The notes: generated by a model not told the origin, from the sequence alone. A DNA stretch of 64,000 bases from Bradyrhizobium septentrionale (GCF_011516645.4 NZ_CP088285.1:5660501-5724500); one strand, 5' to 3'; positions 18,971 through 27,301 are shown, numbered from the stretch's first letter. Numbers and translations are program-made.

Positions 18971-19669
18971 ATGCAACTGGCAAAGAACGTGATCGACGTC
19001 GGCCTCTCCTCCAACAATCTCGAGCCGATGCTGCGGTTCTGGCAGCAGGATGCCGGGCTTCGCTTCGATCATGTGCAGCCGATCCGCCGCGGGCAGAAGC
19101 AGTACCGGCACGCCGCGCTTGGTTCGGTGATCAAGCTCAACCATCATTTCGAGCCGCTGGGCGACGCCGCGCCGAGCGGCTATCGCGAGCTGATCATCGC
19201 GCGCGAGGGCATCGAGACGCCGCAGCGCCTGGTCGATCCCGACGGCAACAGGGTTTGCCTGGTGGCGCCGGGACATGACGGCATCACCCAGATCGCCGTC
19301 GCGATGGCCGTGCGCGACCTCGCCGCGCATTGCAGGTTCTACGGCGACATGCTCGGCTTCCCCGAGCAGTCCTGGTCGGGCGGTCCGGCCTTTCGCCTCG
19401 GCGACAGCCTGATCCTGCTCACGGAAGATCGCGCCGCGACCGTCGATCCCATCAGGCAGGCGCGCGGCTGGCGCTACATCACGCTGCAGGTCGCCGATAT
19501 CGATGCCGTGCATGACGAGCTGCGCGCCAAAGGCGTGCGCGAGGGCCTGGCGCCGGTGACGCTTGGCGAGGTCGCGCGGATTTCCATGATCCTGGATCCG
19601 GACGGCAACTGGATCGAACTGTCCCGCCGGGCATCGATCGTCGGCAGCCTGTCCGACCACAAGGCGTGA
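18971..19669 (+). CDS. VOC family (glyoxalase/bleomycin-resistance-type) protein
   Basis: The 232-residue protein contains two vicinal-oxygen-chelate modules. The first is divergent (VIDVGLSSNNLEPMLRFWQQDAGLRF). The second is typical, with QIAVAMAVRDLAAHCRFYGDMLGF and, at the end, ISMILDPDGNWIELSRR, whose glutamate is a usual metal ligand. VOC proteins include glyoxalases, extradiol dioxygenases and resistance proteins; the substrate cannot be assigned. It begins 80 nt downstream of the lipoprotein gene. Confidence 0.87.
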   Translation: MQLAKNVIDVGLSSNNLEPMLRFWQQDAGLRFDHVQPIRRGQKQYRHAALGSVIKLNHHFEPLGDAAPSGYRELIIAREGIETPQRLVDPDGNRVCLVAPGHDGITQIAVAMAVRDLAAHCRFYGDMLGFPEQSWSGGPAFRLGDSLILLTEDRAATVDPIRQARGWRYITLQVADIDAVHDELRAKGVREGLAPVTLGEVARISMILDPDGNWIELSRRASIVGSLSDHKA

Positions 19670-19769
19670 TCGACCGGCGCGGGGTGCCGTCCTTGGTGTC
19701 ACAAAGCTGAGGCATATTTCGTGGCAATCTGGAGTTTGCCGGGGGATTTCAGGGGCCCGGTGCCGAACC

Positions 19770-19808
19770 AACGCCGCCAAGCGATCCATATTCCGCTTGG
19801 GCGGCGTT
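19770..19808. other. Strong hairpin in a 360-nt gene-free stretch
   Basis: Between 19670 and 20032 I see no gene. At 19770-19808 the arms AACGCCGCCAAGCG and CGCTTGGGCGGCGTT form a long stem with one bulge and a 10-nt loop. No T-run follows, so it is not a classical terminator; it may be a repeat remnant or a transcript-end structure for the VOC gene. Confidence 0.5.
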
Positions 19809-20032
19809 GTGCTTTCGACGGTCCGAAGGGTGCCGTGAAATTCCAGGCGCCGATGATATAATCCGGCGGACCACGTCTGCCACGAGATGACGGGGCGCCG
19901 ATCTCACGGGAACGTTCACCCGCCAAGTGTGGCGTTCCGTGGTCTGTCAGAGCGGACATCTCGCATCATCGGGGCCGTTTGCTGCTCTGTGCCCTCGCCA
20001 GGAACGATCGACAGTTCGGCCTCTTATCAGTG

Positions 20033-20269
20033 ATGACACGCTACTATTTCGATCTTCGTGACGGCGACGGCTTGGCGATCGACGAAGAGGGCCTGGAGAT
20101 GCCTGGCCTCGCGGTCGTTCAAGAAGAGGCCGCGCGCGCTTTGGCCGACATGGTGCGCGATTCCGTCCGCGGTCACAGTCTCGATCAGATTGCGATCGAA
20201 GTCCGGGATAGCGACGGGCCCGTGCTTGAAGTGGGCATCGCGTGGCGCATTCGCCGGTCGAATTCCTGA
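20033..20269 (+). CDS. DUF6894 family small protein
   Basis: The 78-residue protein starts MTRYYFDLRDGDGLAIDEEG, the characteristic opening of the DUF6894 family, small proteins that are numerous in Bradyrhizobium and relatives. The conserved pattern is YYFDLRDGD, then a D/EEG(L/I)E(M/L) turn, an alpha-helical middle (VQEEAARALADMVRD) and a final IEVRDSDGPVLEVGI strand. Function is unknown. I chose ATG 20033 because the family begins at this motif. It is convergent with a second DUF6894 gene 22 nt away. Confidence 0.88.
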   Translation: MTRYYFDLRDGDGLAIDEEGLEMPGLAVVQEEAARALADMVRDSVRGHSLDQIAIEVRDSDGPVLEVGIAWRIRRSNS

Positions 20270-20291
20270 GTTCGGTAGCGCGCCGACGCGC

Positions 20292-20525
20292 CTAGCGCCT
20301 CGTGATGCCAAGATCGAGACTGACGTCAAACAATGGCCCTTGGTCGGTGCGGACCTCAAACGCCAGCAGCCTCTGTTTGTCCAGAAGCGGATTGTGTTTC
20401 GCCATGCCGAGCAATGACTGCATCGCTTCGTGCGCAGCAGTTTCCTCGTCGCGCAGCTCGATGCCCTGCCTGTCGGCGTAGAGTTCCTCGCCGTTGCGGA
20501 TATCGAAATAATAGCGGGTTGCCAT
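20292..20525 (-). CDS. DUF6894 family small protein
   Basis: The 77-residue product starts MATRYYFDIRNGEELYADRQ and matches the same pattern as its convergent neighbour: a YYFDIRNGE start, EL(R)DEETAAHEAM helix and a closing FEVRTDQGPLFDVSLDL strand. The two are diverged (roughly one third identical by eye). The start at 20525 has GGGAGC about 10 nt upstream. Function is unknown. The roughly 310 nt between 20526 and 20839 show no supported gene. Confidence 0.88.
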   Translation of the reverse strand: MATRYYFDIRNGEELYADRQGIELRDEETAAHEAMQSLLGMAKHNPLLDKQRLLAFEVRTDQGPLFDVSLDLGITRR

Positions 20526-20839
20526 TTGCGGCTCCCTTTTGTGGCGGGAGCTGCCCAGGCTCTCCAGTGCCGGCGCTCTCAAATCACCCGGCAGCGCCGC
20601 AGTCTGCGTCAGACGGCCCGAATTTGCCACTCTACAATGACATTGATGCAGGGAACCGCTCGGGCCAGGCGCTATCGTCTTCGCCGACGATCTCGAACGC
20701 GCTTGATCCGTCAGAGATAATTCCCGGGATTTGCAATTGCGCCTTGCATAGCTGGGATAAGTGTATACTTGTGGTGTATCGACTGGCCTTGAGCCTTGTA
20801 GATCGGTCCCACTGGACCCTTTTCCAAAGACATCGTCGG

Positions 20840-20963
20840 ATGAAGGTGAGGACGCGTGCTTGCAGCACTGCGGCTAAAGCTTTCGTCATGCTGTTGATCG
20901 GCTGCCGTTTCACGGATGTACTGGGATGGCAGTGCGGCCCGCTCTGTCACCGATAGAGCGGGC
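20840..20963 (+). ncRNA. Candidate structured RNA upstream of the S21 gene
   Basis: GCACTGC at 20865-20871 can pair with GCAGTGC at 20929-20935, enclosing about 57 nt. A second stem (20937-20963) follows at once. This arrangement suggests a folded RNA such as a leader or small RNA. The same stretch also holds a 38-codon open frame (20840-20956) starting MKVRTRACSTAAK with a hydrophobic centre, but its stop lies inside the second hairpin, so a peptide is less likely. There is no homology information; this is a structural inference. Confidence 0.3.
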
Positions 20964-20970
20964 TTTCGTA
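20937..20970 (+). terminator. Possible Rho-independent terminator
   Basis: GCCCGCTCT and AGAGCGGGC form a perfect 9-bp stem with a 9-nt loop, followed by TTTCGTATTT. The U tract is imperfect, so termination strength is uncertain. Confidence 0.55.
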
Positions 20971-20989
20971 TTTGCGCGCTCAACGTACC

Positions 20990-21114
20990 TAGAGCGTTTT
21001 CGAGCGAAGCCTGTCCCGCACGTGATGCGGGATGGATACGGTTCGCGAAGAAAACGCTCAAAACAGGAAGCTAGAGCTTCGGTTCTGATTCAATCGGAAC
21101 CAAAAATGCTCTAG
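20990..21114. repeat. Intergenic repeat, family A copy 1
   Basis: The element starts TAGAGCGTTTTCGAGCGAAG and ends AAAATGCTCTAG. It consists of a left hairpin (GCGTTTTC...GAAAACGC) and a right hairpin built on TTCGGTTCTGATT and its near-complement. This copy has an extra GTCCCGCAC...GTGATGCGGGA insertion in the left arm. Related copies are at 46004-46109, 58909-59010 and (left half only) 61966-62018. It ends 19 nt before the TTG start of the S21 gene. Confidence 0.85.
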
Positions 21115-21133
21115 CGCCGCGAGAGGTGATCCA

Positions 21134-21430
21134 TTGCAGGTTCTTGTCAGGGACAACAACATCGACCAGGCGCTGCGCGTTCTGAAGAAGAGGTTGCAGC
21201 GCGAGGGCGTCTTCAGAGAGATGAAGCGCCGCCGATCGTTCGAAAAGCCTTCGGAAAAAAGGATTCGAGAGAAGGCCGAGGCCGTGCGGCGCGCACGCAA
21301 GCTTGCCCGCAAGCAGGCGATCCGCGAGGGATTGATTGCAGCTCCGCCGAAGAAGCCCAGATTGTCGGCGCCAAAATTCCCGGCACCAGGGCAATCGCCG
21401 GCGCGAACAAACGGCGCGCCGGAGCGTTAG
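21134..21430 (+). CDS. rpsU: 30S ribosomal protein S21
   Basis: The 98-residue protein matches bS21: [20 protein letters not shown] at 2-21, a [21 protein letters not shown] segment at 23-43, then a basic [14 protein letters not shown] helix. S21 binds the 3' end of 16S rRNA near the anti-Shine-Dalgarno and influences initiation. Translation appears to start at TTG 21134, with GAGAGGTG 6-13 nt upstream; no suitable ATG is present. The long, basic, proline-rich tail (about residues 70-98) is unusual for S21 and suggests a divergent paralogue. A family A repeat lies immediately upstream. Confidence 0.9.
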   Translation: MQVLVRDNNIDQALRVLKKRLQREGVFREMKRRRSFEKPSEKRIREKAEAVRRARKLARKQAIREGLIAAPPKKPRLSAPKFPAPGQSPARTNGAPER

Positions 21431-21461
21431 TCCGTACGCAATCCTGTTGGAGGGAGCGTGC

Positions 21462-21716
21462 ATGATGAAGCAGCGACCCTATCGAGGCAGCGGATGCCTC
21501 CAGGAACGTCTCTCCGATGAAATCTGTCGTCGGCGAGACCAAGATCGGGATGTTCGATCGAGGGACGAGAAGCGGCGGCAACGTGCGCAGAACCTGGCCG
21601 GCAAGGCCATCAACGCAATGGCAGATCATTCCGCCAGCCGGATCGAACAGTCTGTCCGCAAGCACGATCTGCTGGACGGCCCCAGGGAGTTTCGTTCGTT
21701 GCGCCGGGATCGCTGA
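21462..21716 (+). CDS. Small basic hypothetical protein
   Basis: This 84-residue frame starts at ATG 21462 after a good ribosome site (GGAGGGAG about 8 nt upstream) and lies 31 nt after rpsU. The product is very rich in Arg and Asp/Glu (YRGSGCLQERLSDEICRRRD, then DVRSRDEKRRQRAQNL). I recognise no family. The spacing and ribosome site suggest it is expressed with rpsU, but the coding call rests only on these and on length. Confidence 0.5.
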   Translation: MMKQRPYRGSGCLQERLSDEICRRRDQDRDVRSRDEKRRQRAQNLAGKAINAMADHSASRIEQSVRKHDLLDGPREFRSLRRDR

Positions 21717-21848
21717 CAAGCGGTCGCGCGGCGGCCTGGGCAGCGCCTTGGGATTGCCGTGACAGCAATCGGTTGGCATTTCGACGGTTTCGTCGCTACC
21801 GAAGGACGGTGAACGCCCACAGAGGCTGCCCTGTCCCTGATGGGCGAG

Positions 21849-22502
21849 CTAACAGCTCTTTTGCTGCAGGTGTTGGATGCAGGTACATGTCGTCGAGGAT
21901 GTCAGCTTGACGTCATAGTACGGGAAGTTCGCATTGGCGGGGCTATTCGTTGAACAACGCGGAAACAGGTAGTAGCTGTCTGCGAGCGTCAAGGTCCCAC
22001 TGATGGTGAAACCGAGGTGGGGTGTATAGCCGTACGACACTTCGCCCAGAACAAAAGAGACATTGTAATTCTGTGTCCCGGCGAGCGAGGAAGGCAACGT
22101 AATTCGTTGACCGATCGATCTCCCCGTTCCGTAGCTCGTTCCATTGTATGACGCGCTCCACTGCACAGTCGCATTGCCGTTGCTGTCGGTAGAGACGCCG
22201 GAAACGGTAACCGTGGCGAGCGAGTTGCCGTTGATGGTCGTCGGATACGGCGCGAGGATCGCGGTCGATGCGCCGAGGATGTTCTGCAGCTGGGTCGCGC
22301 TGACTTGCGTATTCTGCGAGACCATGTCGGCGACAGAATGTGCAGCTGCGGTGACTTTGACGTTGATCGCCATGCCGTTGGCCAGCTCGATCCCGCCGAC
22401 ATAGAGCAGCAGCATGAACGGCAATATCATGGCAAACTCGATAGCCGCCACGGCGTTGGTATCGATCCGAAATTGTCGCAGTCGAAATGACAGGCAGGTC
22501 AT
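21849..22502 (-). CDS. TadE/TadG-like pilus-assembly family protein
   Basis: The 217-residue protein has the TadE-like N terminus: a short basic stretch, NAVAAIEFAMILPFMLLLYVG (conserved Glu preceding one membrane helix, about residues 16-36), then an extracytoplasmic domain rich in Ser/Thr/Asn. TadE-type proteins are pseudopilins of tight-adherence (Flp) pili. The C terminus contains several cysteines (SSTTCTCIQHLQQKSC), possible disulfides. It is the last of three same-strand genes of this type, 11 nt after the previous one. The start at 22502 is favoured because an N-terminal TadE motif follows directly. Confidence 0.85.
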   Translation of the reverse strand: MTCLSFRLRQFRIDTNAVAAIEFAMILPFMLLLYVGGIELANGMAINVKVTAAAHSVADMVSQNTQVSATQLQNILGASTAILAPYPTTINGNSLATVTVSGVSTDSNGNATVQWSASYNGTSYGTGRSIGQRITLPSSLAGTQNYNVSFVLGEVSYGYTPHLGFTISGTLTLADSYYLFPRCSTNSPANANFPYYDVKLTSSTTCTCIQHLQQKSC

Positions 22503-22513
22503 GGGATCACCTC

Positions 22514-23059
22514 CTACGAGGACGGCTCGTTCTGGAAAGCGGCAGTCGCCAGAATCATTCGCGTATTGTTGGGCTGATTTGAAAGATTGAATCCAAGAGG
22601 TCCCAGGAAGACCGGCCACAGATAAATCACCCGGACCACGACGATATCTCCCGCGTTTCCCGGATTGAACTGCTGCCAGGTGGTCAAGGCGTTGCCCTGG
22701 CCGTCATACGTTAGGACGGGAGCAGACGTATCGGCCGACGACCAACTGGTGGCGACCCGCACGTCGACCATTATTTTCGGGCAACTGAACAGGACGACGA
22801 CTTGATTGCAGACGGTCTGGCGAAAGGCGGCCTGTGTCGCCTGTTGTGATTGCGTCTGCCCGGTCAGGATTTGGCGACTCGATTGCTGCACCACCGCTTC
22901 GAGCAGCTCTTGCGCAAAGAAGACGAGAAACGTCTGCAGGATCGCGATAAGGAGGGCGATAAAAGGCGCCGCTACAAGTGCGAACTCGACCGCTGTGGCG
23001 CCGCGGCAATCCTTCACGAAGGCGGCAGAGCGATTTCGTTTTAATGATGCGATTTTCAC
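22514..23059 (-). CDS. TadE-family pseudopilin-like protein
   Basis: The 181-residue protein shows the TadE motif: a basic N terminus, RGATAVEFALVAAPFIALLIAIL with the conserved Glu near residue 25, and a single membrane helix. The periplasmic part includes QELLEAVVQQSSRQILTGQTQ, typical of TadE. The family is involved in Flp-type pilus biogenesis or secreted surface structures. It lies between the VWA-type gene and the second TadE-like gene, with 18-nt and 11-nt gaps, so the three are probably one operon. Confidence 0.9.
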   Translation of the reverse strand: MKIASLKRNRSAAFVKDCRGATAVEFALVAAPFIALLIAILQTFLVFFAQELLEAVVQQSSRQILTGQTQSQQATQAAFRQTVCNQVVVLFSCPKIMVDVRVATSWSSADTSAPVLTYDGQGNALTTWQQFNPGNAGDIVVVRVIYLWPVFLGPLGFNLSNQPNNTRMILATAAFQNEPSS

Positions 23060-23077
23060 TTGGGGCCCTGCGCTTTC

Positions 23078-24514
23078 TTACTGCGTGAGGCTGGCTGTAC
23101 TTGAGGCGACCTTGATGAACAGATCCGTCAGCGCCGCCGAGATGTCGCCGCCGGTTTGAACGTCGGAGAAAAGGCCGGGCGAAGCGCAGGCTTGCAAGTT
23201 TTGGGCTATTTGGCCGCTTGAAGACGATGGGCTGTTGAACTGGGCGATATGGCCCATGTACCAGCTGTCGGTCGGAAGTTGCAGATACTCCGTGTAGAGA
23301 ATTGCGATTCGAATGCCCCGGTTCTTGATTGTCGTGCATATCGCCGGGTTGAGCGGCTGCTGGCATCGATAATTCGAGCCCACCGCCTGCAGTGTCGCGT
23401 TGACGTTGCAAGACGAACTGAGCGCGATGATCTTGTCGTCGACGCCGTCGGTGACGAGGAACACGACTTCCTGCGGCGTGTCTCCCGACTGATTGCTGCC
23501 AAGGCCGGGGTTGGGCATGATGCCGTTGACGCTGGTGAGCGCGTTCTCGATGTCCGTGCCATAGTCGGTGGTGCAGCTTCCCGAAATGACGCAGTTCTGG
23601 TGGTCGACCGTCATCAGCTGAATCTTTGAAATGGCGCCTCCCGCCACAGATGGGCTGGTCGGCGACTGCAGCGTATTGAAGTTGTAGTCGAAGGTGTAGA
23701 GGCCCGCTTTATAGGTGGTGTTGTTCAGAGCCGACATGCATTGCATGACGCCACCCGAAACGCCTGACTGCGGACAGTTCGACCATGAAACGAGCAGCTG
23801 ATTGACGGCATTCACCACGAGATCGATCCGCAAGGTGACGCCCTTGTTGCGCGCAATGGTCAGATTGTCGACGGTCGAAGCGTTGGCTCCGGTGTCGAGG
23901 TTCGGATGCGTTTCATGGCAGGCGAAGCCGCAGCTCTTTGACGCTGATGGCTGACTGGACGTGTAGGATATCAGATGGTTGATGTCGTCCTGGGTCGCTC
24001 CGATCGCCATCGACGGCGAGTCGTCGAGCACCAGATAGAAGTTCATATTGGGCGCGCTTGCCGCCCGTGCGGTCGATGAGCCATTGATTGGCCAAGCCGC
24101 TTTGCCGAGCACCATGCGGAAATTGTTGATCGATTGCGTGTTGTACGAAACCGTCACGGTGCGCTGGAGCCCGGAGTCGGTGATGGTGATCGTCGGTGAC
24201 GGCACCTGGGTCAAGCCTGACATGCTGTTTGCGGTGGATGCGAAGACGGCGGCGGCCGCCGCCTGGGCCGCGGAGTCGGTTTGCAGCAGCATCGCGGGCC
24301 TGACGGCGGCAATTGCAGCGGCGTCGGCTGCGGCATCGAGCTGGTTCTTCTTGCGCAGGGCCTGGGTGTAATCCATCGCCATGCCCAACAGGTAGATCAA
24401 CGGCACCGTCGCCAGCGCAAACATGATGGCAACGTTGGCCCTGCGATCGGTGACGAAGCGCTTCAGGCAGGAGCGCGTTGTGAGCTTCATCTTCATCACA
24501 GCTGGTTTCAACAC
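23078..24514 (-). CDS. TadG-like pilus assembly protein with VWA-type domain
   Basis: The 478-residue protein begins with a TadG/Flp-type N terminus: RRANVAIMFALATVPLIYLLGMAMDYTQALRKK, one membrane helix at about 27-48, then LDAAADAAAIAA. Further on is a von Willebrand A-like module (FYLVLDDSPSMAIGA near 155, carrying a DxSxS MIDAS) and VVFLVTDGVDD near 350, which together coordinate a metal. TadG-type proteins with VWA domains anchor or assemble Tad pilus components. Several cysteines occur in the domain. It is first in the three-gene unit. No tadA, tadB or cpa genes are in the window, so the machinery must be elsewhere. Confidence 0.87.
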   Translation of the reverse strand: MLKPAVMKMKLTTRSCLKRFVTDRRANVAIMFALATVPLIYLLGMAMDYTQALRKKNQLDAAADAAAIAAVRPAMLLQTDSAAQAAAAAVFASTANSMSGLTQVPSPTITITDSGLQRTVTVSYNTQSINNFRMVLGKAAWPINGSSTARAASAPNMNFYLVLDDSPSMAIGATQDDINHLISYTSSQPSASKSCGFACHETHPNLDTGANASTVDNLTIARNKGVTLRIDLVVNAVNQLLVSWSNCPQSGVSGGVMQCMSALNNTTYKAGLYTFDYNFNTLQSPTSPSVAGGAISKIQLMTVDHQNCVISGSCTTDYGTDIENALTSVNGIMPNPGLGSNQSGDTPQEVVFLVTDGVDDKIIALSSSCNVNATLQAVGSNYRCQQPLNPAICTTIKNRGIRIAILYTEYLQLPTDSWYMGHIAQFNSPSSSSGQIAQNLQACASPGLFSDVQTGGDISAALTDLFIKVASSTASLTQ

Positions 24515-24973
24515 AGCGAGTCCCCGAGCGCGTTATGTGCCGTTGGAGGTATCCGGTGCTTAGGGGAGAAGTTGTGAAGATGAAGCCGTTAAGCTTTGCT
24601 TACGCGCGTTTCTATAGGTCCATAAATTTTTGCATCGATGTGATCGAGTGCAGCGTCAGGCTATGAATTTTATATTTTGGCGCGCGTGTTCTGCTGCTTT
24701 TTTGCGCTGAGCTGCGTGTTTCTACTGAGCGGCGCGTAGCCACTTACACGAAGCTTACGGCGCTGGCTTACACGAAGCTTACAGCGCGTGTTTGGCTCGA
24801 TGCCAAGCAAACGCGTGGTCGACCTTTTTTCCGAATCGAATCCAATCCGAAGAACGCGGGTGCGATCGGCACCCGGCCTTCCCTGCGCCCTCTGTTTGAG
24901 GAGAGGGCGGAACGAAGAGCACAGCTCGGACAAATCTTGTCGCGAGAATGCGAGACTGTATCCCCACTCACAC

Positions 24974-25077
24974 TGTCATCGCCCGGCTCGACCGGGCGAT
25001 CCAGTACGCCGCGGCTTCTCGGTTCAAGCACCGGCGTCTCTGGAATACTGGATCACCCGCATTCGCGGGTGATGACA
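24974..25077. repeat. Intergenic palindromic repeat, family D
   Basis: The 104-nt element is bounded by TGTCATCGCCCGG and CGGGTGATGACA, with inner arms GATCCAGTA and TACTGGATC. It lies in the 716-nt gene-free stretch 24515-25230 between the TadG-like and acyl-CoA dehydrogenase genes. That stretch also has two copies of CTTACACGAAGCTTAC near 24745-24785 and no supported gene. Confidence 0.75.
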
Positions 25078-25119
25078 CGGCCCGTCCGGCTGTTTTGACC
25101 GCCGAACTGGAGCTTCAAA

Positions 25120-25210
25120 CGTCATTGCGAGCGAAGCGAAGCGAAGCACTCCATCATGCCGCGCTTGCGGAACGATGGATTGCTTCGTCGCGAGGCTCCT
25201 CGCAATGACG
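25120..25210. repeat. Intergenic palindromic repeat, family E
   Basis: A 91-nt inverted repeat begins CGTCATTGCGAGCGAAGCGA and ends CGCAATGACG, with the internal pair CATCATGCCGCG...CGGAACGATGG. This is a well-known type of dispersed element in Bradyrhizobium-like genomes. It lies 20 nt from the stop of the acyl-CoA dehydrogenase gene. Confidence 0.75.
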
Positions 25211-25230
25211 ACGAAGAGAGAGTGGGCGAG

Positions 25231-27009
25231 CTACCCCGCCAACACCGCGTCCGCGCCGGTCACTGCATCGGCGCTCTCGGTCACAGTCTTCTCCAGCGAC
25301 GGCGCCTGCACCGAGATGTTCTCGGCGAAGAAGCGCGCCAGCGCGACGTAGCGTTGCGGCTCGGCCTCGCCGTTGGCCTTCGCGGCCAGCGCCTCGCCGG
25401 CGAGCATGCAGCCGCCGAGCGTCGCGGCGAACAGCCGCAGATAGGGTGTCGCGCCGGCCAGCGCATCGTTCGGCGCGGAGGCGAGCCGCTCCAGCAACCA
25501 TTTGCTGGTGCGCTCCAGCGCGGCGTGCGCGTCGCGCAGCTTGGCGCCGGTGGTGCCGAACGCCGGGTCGTTGGAGGTTTCGACCTGCTTGATGGTTGCC
25601 GCGAGTTCGTCGAGCAGCGCCCACACCGAGGCGCCGCCATTGGCGCCGAGCTTGCGGGTGACGAGGTCGATCGACTGGATGCCGTTGGTGCCTTCATAGA
25701 TCGAGGTGATGCGGGCGTCGCGATAGTGCTGCGCGGCGCCGGTCTCCTCGATGAAGCCCATGCCGCCATGGACCTGGACGCCGAGATAGGCGACCTCGTT
25801 GCCGACGTCGGTGGAGAAGGCCTTGGCGATCGGGGTCAGCAGCGCGCCGCGCGCGGCGGCGTCGGCGCGCACCTTGGCGTCCTTGGCGCGCGCCGCGACG
25901 TCGAGCGCGACCGCGGTGGCGTAGCAGATCGTGCGCGCCGCCGCCGTCATGCTGCGCATCTGCATCAGCATGCGCTTGACGTCGGGATGCACGATGATCG
26001 GATCCATCCCGTCGCCCTTGTGGCCGATCGCCTTGCCCTGGCGGCGCTCCTGCGCGTAGGCCAGCGCCTGCTGATAGGCGCGGTCGGCGATGCCGACGCC
26101 TTCGAGGCCGACACCGAGGCGCGCCTGGTTCATCATGGTGAACATGCAGCGCATGCCCTGGTTTTCCTCGCCGATCAGGTAGCCGATCGCGCCGCCTTGA
26201 TCGCCCATCGTCATAGTGCAGGTCGGCGAAGCGTGCATGCCGAGCTTGTGCTCGACGCCGCTCGCATGGATGTCGTTGCGCGCGCCGAGCGAGCCGTCGG
26301 CATTGACCAGGAATTTCGGGACCAGGAACAGCGAGATTCCCTTGGTACCGCCGGGCGCATCGGGCAATCGTGCGAGCACGAAGTGCACGATGTTGTCGGT
26401 CATGTCGTGCTCACCATAGGTGATGAAGATCTTGGTGCCCTTGATGCGGTAGGTGCCGTCGCCCGCGCGCTCGGCACGGGTGCGCAGCGCGCCGACGTCG
26501 GAGCCGGCATTCGGCTCGGTGAGCTGCATCGTGCCGGTCCATTCGCCCGTGACCATCTTCTCCAGATAGATCGTCTTCAGTTCCTCGCTGCCATGGGCGT
26601 CGAGCGCCTCGATCGCCGACAGCGTCAGCAGCGGGCAGAGGCCGAAGGCGACGTTCGACGCGCTCCAGATCTCGGTGCAGGCGGCGTTGACCGCGAGCGG
26701 CAGGCCCTGGCCGCCGAACGCTTCCGGCCCCGACACCGCGTTCCAGCCGGCGGCGGCCCAGCGCTGATAGGCGTCGGGCCAGCCGGGCGCGGTGGTCACC
26801 TTGCCGTTGTCGAGCTTGATGCCGTGCTCGTCGCCGACCTTGTTCAGCGGCGCCAGCACATCGGAGGCGAACTTGCCGGCTTCTTCCAGCACCGCAGCGG
26901 TAATATCGCCGTCGAAATCGCCGTAGTGGCCGGCCTGCACGGCGGCGGCGAGCCCCGCGCCATGATTGAGGGACAGCAGGATATCGTTGATCGGTGCGCG
27001 GTAGGTCAT
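25231..27009 (-). CDS. Acyl-CoA dehydrogenase (DmdC-like, with C-terminal extension)
   Basis: The 592-residue flavoenzyme has the long architecture of DmdC-type acyl-CoA dehydrogenases. An N-terminal helical part starts MTYRAPINDILLSLNH. The FAD/acyl-binding core includes TGTMQLTEPNAGSDVGALRT near 160, FITYGEHD, and the QYRDARITSIYEGTNGIQSIDLVTRK region near 440 with the likely catalytic Glu. A C-terminal Acyl-CoA_dh_C extension follows (TGADAVLAG end). DmdC oxidises methylmercaptopropionyl-CoA; this protein may act on another acyl-CoA. The ATG at 27009 matches the family start. It stands alone. Confidence 0.93.
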   Translation of the reverse strand: MTYRAPINDILLSLNHGAGLAAAVQAGHYGDFDGDITAAVLEEAGKFASDVLAPLNKVGDEHGIKLDNGKVTTAPGWPDAYQRWAAAGWNAVSGPEAFGGQGLPLAVNAACTEIWSASNVAFGLCPLLTLSAIEALDAHGSEELKTIYLEKMVTGEWTGTMQLTEPNAGSDVGALRTRAERAGDGTYRIKGTKIFITYGEHDMTDNIVHFVLARLPDAPGGTKGISLFLVPKFLVNADGSLGARNDIHASGVEHKLGMHASPTCTMTMGDQGGAIGYLIGEENQGMRCMFTMMNQARLGVGLEGVGIADRAYQQALAYAQERRQGKAIGHKGDGMDPIIVHPDVKRMLMQMRSMTAAARTICYATAVALDVAARAKDAKVRADAAARGALLTPIAKAFSTDVGNEVAYLGVQVHGGMGFIEETGAAQHYRDARITSIYEGTNGIQSIDLVTRKLGANGGASVWALLDELAATIKQVETSNDPAFGTTGAKLRDAHAALERTSKWLLERLASAPNDALAGATPYLRLFAATLGGCMLAGEALAAKANGEAEPQRYVALARFFAENISVQAPSLEKTVTESADAVTGADAVLAG

Positions 27010-27226
27010 GGCGTTACTCCCGACGAGGCATTTGGAAATTGTCTTCCCATGAAACCCGCGGCCTCTCAACTGTCCGAGCGGACATCGTGCGGTCCGTTCC
27101 GGCCACCGCGGCGTCGCTCTATAATAAGGCTGCCGACATCCAGCAGCTTTCGTGCCTTTTCGATCGCCGCCCTGTTGAAATGCGCGCCCTCACTCTATAG
27201 ACCGGCGAGGCCTTCGATCGGCGCGT

Positions 27227-27301
27227 TGGGGCGTAGCCAAGCGGTAAGGCAGCGGATTTTGATTCCGCCATTCGGAGGTTCGATCCCTCCCGCCCCAGCC
27301 A
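27227..27301 (+). tRNA. tRNA-Gln (anticodon TTG)
   Basis: The 75-nt sequence folds as a cloverleaf. The acceptor TGGGGCG pairs with CGCCCCA. The anticodon stem GCGGA / TCCGC encloses the loop TTTTGAT, anticodon TTG (positions 34-36). The T arm is GGAGG TTCGATC CCTCC. The terminal CCA is encoded. A discriminator G precedes CCA. The 3' 43 nt recur exactly at 40213-40255, so this gene is the likely integration target of the downstream island. Confidence 0.95.
27259..27301 (+). repeat. Attachment-site repeat attL (tRNA-Gln 3' end)
   Basis: The 43 nt from within the anticodon loop to the CCA are identical to 40213-40255. Three further bases (GAT) match across one mismatch upstream. Integrases commonly use tRNA 3' ends this way, and the intact tRNA is kept at one end. 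Confidence 0.85.

Noticed and set aside
20632..20913. Minus-strand 93-codon frame in the gap before rpsU
   Set aside because: No ribosome site or domain, and it runs against the apparent RNA structure on the other strand.
24745..24785. CTTACACGAAGCTTAC direct repeats as a CRISPR array
   Set aside because: Only two copies, spaced too closely and without variable spacers; no cas genes occur in the window.
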